From the NCBI GenBank assembly GCA_965203345.1, contig CBDBCK010000027.1:186001-250000 (forward strand): a stretch of DNA of 64,000 nucleotides, given 5' to 3'. The stretch is from CBDBCK01 sp965203345 (GTDB lineage Bacteria > Chloroflexota > Dehalococcoidia > Lucifugimonadales > Lucifugimonadaceae). Within the stretch, counting starts at the first letter, position 1. Each line of letters begins with the position of its first letter. The notes below the pieces were generated by a model that searched no databases, had not been told where the DNA came from, and saw only the letters and a list, made by a program, of their open reading frames with translations. Shown piece by piece: positions 61,271 to 64,000 of this stretch. The position numbers and the translations under genes were made by a program.

Positions 61271-62773
61271 CTACAATGCCCCGTTCAAGCATTCTTCCCG
61301 CCTTTTCCAAGTTTCCCGTATCTCGCCCATGTGTGCCGTCTCCAATGCCGAGGACTCAACAGTAGAAGTTTCCTCAGCTCTGACGTCAGCCAAATCCTCC
61401 AGCGAAGCCGTATCACAGACAACTGCGGTCAGCGATAGAATACCTAGTACTGCGGATTCACCACCTACAACCACTTGCACTGGTCTAGCCGTCGCTGCTG
61501 CCACTTGCTGTACGAATATAGGTAAACGAGTCATGCCTCCAGCTATTGCTAAAGAGTTTGGTGTTCCTCCGGTTTTCTCTATCGTAGTTAAGGCTTCTGA
61601 TATAGCAAAAGCACAGTTCTTGAAGAACGACTGCACCAAGGTTGCTCGGCTAGGCGGTTCAAACGATATTGGGACAGGAAAAATGAAGCCTCCCGCATTC
61701 ATCGCTGTGCGCGACAAATGGAACATATGTGCGCTTACTCCTGAGTAATAGCTGTTCGGTATGCCTTGCTTTCCCATCAACTTCATTTGCTCACTGTATG
61801 GCTTCTCTGGGTAAAGGATAGAAGCTAACCAATCGCAGGCTCCGCCCATTTCTCCTATGTTAGCTTCTGACGTCCATACTTTTGGTAGAATATGCTGACC
61901 AGCCCATATGCCGTTCCCAGTATCCTCCAATGGAACTTCAGTAACTTTCTGTACGGAGGTACTCCAGCCCGCAGTTATACCCACCTGTCCTGGCTTGTAA
62001 ACTCCCATGCCAAGCAATGCCGTCTGAGTATCGGGTCCGCAGTTCACGACTGGAGTGTTTGGATTGAGTCCAGTTTTTTGTGCCACAGTTCGCGTGATTA
62101 AGCCGGCTGGTGCAGGGCTGTTCTTAAGTAGAGGTGCGTCGAAAACTTTGAGACCCAACTCGCAGGGAGGATAGACAATTTCACCCGTGTTAGGGTGTAC
62201 CAGTCCGGCTTCTGAAGCCAGTGTTCGATTCAAGGTCAGATCGCCCGTTAGTTTGAAAGATAGCCAATCAGATATACCCGCAACATACGTTGTTTTGTCA
62301 AGAATGCTTGGAATATTTTCCTTGAACCATAGCAATTTTGGCCAAATCGACAGAATATCCGGCCGACCGCAGGCCGGATTATTCCTTGGGCTATTCCAAG
62401 TGTCTGCAAGAACTTTAGCTTGAAACACTGATCTAGCGTCTCTGTTTGGGATTATGCTCAAGGTTTCTTGTGAACTGCTCATAAGTACAAGCCCGAATCT
62501 TTGGCTTGAGACGCCCAGTCCTCGTATTTCTTGCGGTTTTATTGCAGCTAAGTACAGAGCTTTTGCTATGGTTTTCAGGACGGTTTGCCAACACTTCTGC
62601 GGAGGCAATTCCCAAGCGGTATCGGGGCCGTCTTCTGGCTTGTAAAAGGGGATAGGTTCTCTGGCGGATTGACACGGAGCCCCTGAAGCTAGGCCAATCG
62701 TTGCGCGTACTGCGCTGGTTCCGAAATCTATTGCAAGATATGGACCAGAATTGTTCAGCAGAGTTTTTACCAT
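61271..62773 (-). CDS. FGGY-family carbohydrate kinase, xylulokinase-like
   Basis: The 500-residue sugar kinase has the N-terminal ATP-phosphate loop YLAIDFGTSAVRATIG, GVSSQRFGLVLM, NRDARSVFQA, YVAGISDWLSFKLTGDLTLN and the C-terminal LAIAGGMTRLPIF. FGGY kinases phosphorylate ketoses, polyols or glycerol; xylulokinase-like is the best guess. The start overlaps the 2-hydroxyacid dehydrogenase gene by 7 bases, so they share a transcript. Confidence 0.88.
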   Translation of the reverse strand: MVKTLLNNSGPYLAIDFGTSAVRATIGLASGAPCQSAREPIPFYKPEDGPDTAWELPPQKCWQTVLKTIAKALYLAAIKPQEIRGLGVSSQRFGLVLMSSSQETLSIIPNRDARSVFQAKVLADTWNSPRNNPACGRPDILSIWPKLLWFKENIPSILDKTTYVAGISDWLSFKLTGDLTLNRTLASEAGLVHPNTGEIVYPPCELGLKVFDAPLLKNSPAPAGLITRTVAQKTGLNPNTPVVNCGPDTQTALLGMGVYKPGQVGITAGWSTSVQKVTEVPLEDTGNGIWAGQHILPKVWTSEANIGEMGGACDWLASILYPEKPYSEQMKLMGKQGIPNSYYSGVSAHMFHLSRTAMNAGGFIFPVPISFEPPSRATLVQSFFKNCAFAISEALTTIEKTGGTPNSLAIAGGMTRLPIFVQQVAAATARPVQVVVGGESAVLGILSLTAVVCDTASLEDLADVRAEETSTVESSALETAHMGEIRETWKRREECLNGAL

Positions 62774-63753
62774 GCTTCAGGGTTGACCATATTGAAGGGT
62801 TTTTTATTTTGTTTGAAACGCAGTAAATCTTCCGTCATCATAGTACTGTGTCGCTGTATGACTTCAAAGGTTGCTCCGCCTACATGGGGGGTAAGAGAGA
62901 CGTTTTTGAGTTTTAGAAAGAGGGAAGAAGGTTCAAGTGGATGAGAACCGAAGGTATCAATGCCGGCCGAGATTTTCCCGGCGCGCAGGGCTTTTATAAG
63001 AGCGGCCTCGTCTACTAGATCAGCGGATGCCGTGTTTACCAACACCCCTCCTGCGCGCATGTAGCTTATTCGCTCAGCCGTCATTATCACCCCCGCGTTT
63101 GGAGGAGCATGCAGAGTTATGAAGTCCGATTTCGATACTAGATAGTCAAGTTCAACATGCACCCCTCCGACTGCTTCCAAGGTGTCATGAGAGACGAAGG
63201 GGTCATGTGCTAGGGTCTTCATACCGAAAGCTTTAGATAGGTTAAGGGTTTTCATACCGATAGCTCCAAGGCCCACTATGCCTACAGTCCGTCCGTACAG
63301 TTCTATCCCTCTCATAGACCGGTATGCTTCTATTGGAGATGTCCATTCCTTGTTTCGTATGAAGTTATCCGCTTCAACGATCCTCCGGGCCGCAGATAGC
63401 ATCAGACCTAGAGTCAGTTCGGCTACTGCTTGGGCATTGCGTCCGGGTGTATTGACCACCACTATACCCTTTTCTGTAGCTGCTTTGACATCAACATGAG
63501 ACACAGAGGAACGGCACACACCGACAAAAAGAATGTTTGGGGCTGTTTCAAAAGTTTCTCGAAAAAGGAAGTCTGCTTCTATGACTATAGCGTCAAACTT
63601 ATCTTTCACCAGTCGTTCTCCGAGTTCAATCGGGTCTTGAAGTGAACCTGTTTTGTCCCAAGGTTCGTAGACAATTTCCGAGTCTTTTTTGAGCTGTGCT
63701 AGAGACTCCGGATTGAAAGGAGCAAGGATCAGAATACGTTTTACAATTGGCAA
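62767..63753 (-). CDS. 2-hydroxyacid dehydrogenase family protein with altered catalytic residues
   Basis: The 328-residue NAD-binding protein has the GIVGLGAIGMKTLNLSKAF Rossmann motif (about 158-176) and the catalytic-type H290 in LTPHVGGAT. The usual N.ARG arginine is S243 (VNTASADLVDEAAL), and the Asp-x-x-x-Glu-Pro glutamate position reads SHP (H271). Known enzymes of the family need Arg, Glu and His together, so activity or substrate differs here. A TTG start lies one base after the stop of the upstream desaturase-like gene. Confidence 0.85.
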   Translation of the reverse strand: MPIVKRILILAPFNPESLAQLKKDSEIVYEPWDKTGSLQDPIELGERLVKDKFDAIVIEADFLFRETFETAPNILFVGVCRSSVSHVDVKAATEKGIVVVNTPGRNAQAVAELTLGLMLSAARRIVEADNFIRNKEWTSPIEAYRSMRGIELYGRTVGIVGLGAIGMKTLNLSKAFGMKTLAHDPFVSHDTLEAVGGVHVELDYLVSKSDFITLHAPPNAGVIMTAERISYMRAGGVLVNTASADLVDEAALIKALRAGKISAGIDTFGSHPLEPSSLFLKLKNVSLTPHVGGATFEVIQRHSTMMTEDLLRFKQNKKPFNMVNPEAW

Positions 63754-63754
63754 G

Positions 63755-64000
63755 TTAGTTTTGCATCCATTCTAGAGCGGCCTCTGCCGCCAGATTGCCG
63801 CTTCGCGCTGCTCCTTCCATCGTGGCAGGCCAGCCCGTTGAAGTCCAATCTCCGGCAAGAAAAAGACCTTCTACGGGAGTTTTCTGCGGCAGCCGTCCCT
63901 GATTAGATCCTGGAATCCAACGAAAGGTTGCCTGCGGGGTCTTTATAACCAGAGTTCGAATGACTTCCGACCCCGAGCTCTCCGGAAAGAGTTTCTGTAA
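63755..64000 (-). CDS. FAD-dependent desaturase-like protein (HpnE/phytoene desaturase family), partial
   Basis: The frame stays open to the window edge, giving the last 81 residues. GLFLAGDWTSTGWPATMEGA and ARSGNLAAEAALEW are the C-terminal FAD-binding signature shared by squalene-associated desaturase HpnE and plant-type carotene desaturases. The enzyme acts on squalene, hydroxysqualene or carotenes, and would tie in with ispH at 31464. The exact family member cannot be decided from this part. Confidence 0.8.
   Translation of the reverse strand, partial: LQKLFPESSGSEVIRTLVIKTPQATFRWIPGSNQGRLPQKTPVEGLFLAGDWTSTGWPATMEGAARSGNLAAEAALEWMQN

Overview
The window reads as a chromosome segment from an uncultured bacterium, most probably a marine or aquatic Chloroflexota of the SAR202/Dehalococcoidia type. 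This is an inference from gene content, not a demonstrated placement. The pointers are several enolase-superfamily, RraA and HpaI-type catabolic genes, an ECF sigma/RskA-type anti-sigma pair, a duplicated ThyX-like protein, flavin and thiamine-diphosphate enzymes, about half GC, frequent ATA isoleucine codons and many TTG/GTG starts. Genes are tightly packed and most clusters are short operons with small gaps or ATGA/GTGA overlaps.

Region by region. 1-8176: the 3' part of a giant Calx-beta repeat surface protein ending in an LPPTG sorting signal, a decayed second copy of that signal, and tRNA-Arg(CCG). 8226-14773: addB-addA recombination nuclease/helicase. 15012-19229: RraA-like protein, glutamate dehydrogenase, a PhnP-like metallo-hydrolase and an HpaI-type aldolase. 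19299-21137: endonuclease Q, tRNA-Pro(TGG) and a small unknown gene. 21566-28676: a catabolic block with a VIT1-type iron transporter, a benzoylformate-decarboxylase-like ThDP enzyme, two enolase-superfamily enzymes and a DUF885 peptidase. 28761-33795: a minus-strand operon MFS, ispH, DUF192, divergent phosphoglycerate mutase. 34170-37821: prs and secA. 37884-45068: small genes, valS, a second MFS exporter and a YdeI protein. 45134-50305: cofactor synthesis (coaBC, coaX, NAD(P)HX repair, acpS) and divergent folD.

50539-61175 holds two sets of 2-oxoacid/acetoin dehydrogenase E1 genes. The first set (E1 alpha, E1 beta, E2) runs directly into a tandem ThyX-like gene. The second (E1 alpha, E1 beta) has no E2 of its own here. 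Between them lie a roughly 90-nt degenerate 23S rRNA fragment, an AT-rich island with broken reading frames and perfect hairpins, and the sigma/anti-sigma pair. 61271-64000 is a minus-strand run of an FAD-dependent desaturase-like gene (partial), a 2-hydroxyacid dehydrogenase family protein with altered catalytic residues, and an FGGY sugar kinase.

Taken together the genes describe an aerobic-looking heterotroph that oxidises organic acids and sugar acids (aldolases, dehydratase-like enolases, decarboxylase, E1/E2 complexes) beside ordinary housekeeping. The most unusual signals are the 23S relic with its AT-rich island, the duplicated ThyX-like protein whose two halves have lost complementary parts of the signature, the phosphoglycerate mutase with an extra N-terminal segment, and the triplicated surface-protein C-terminus with its ghost anchor. 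No CRISPR array, complete insertion sequence or prophage was seen.
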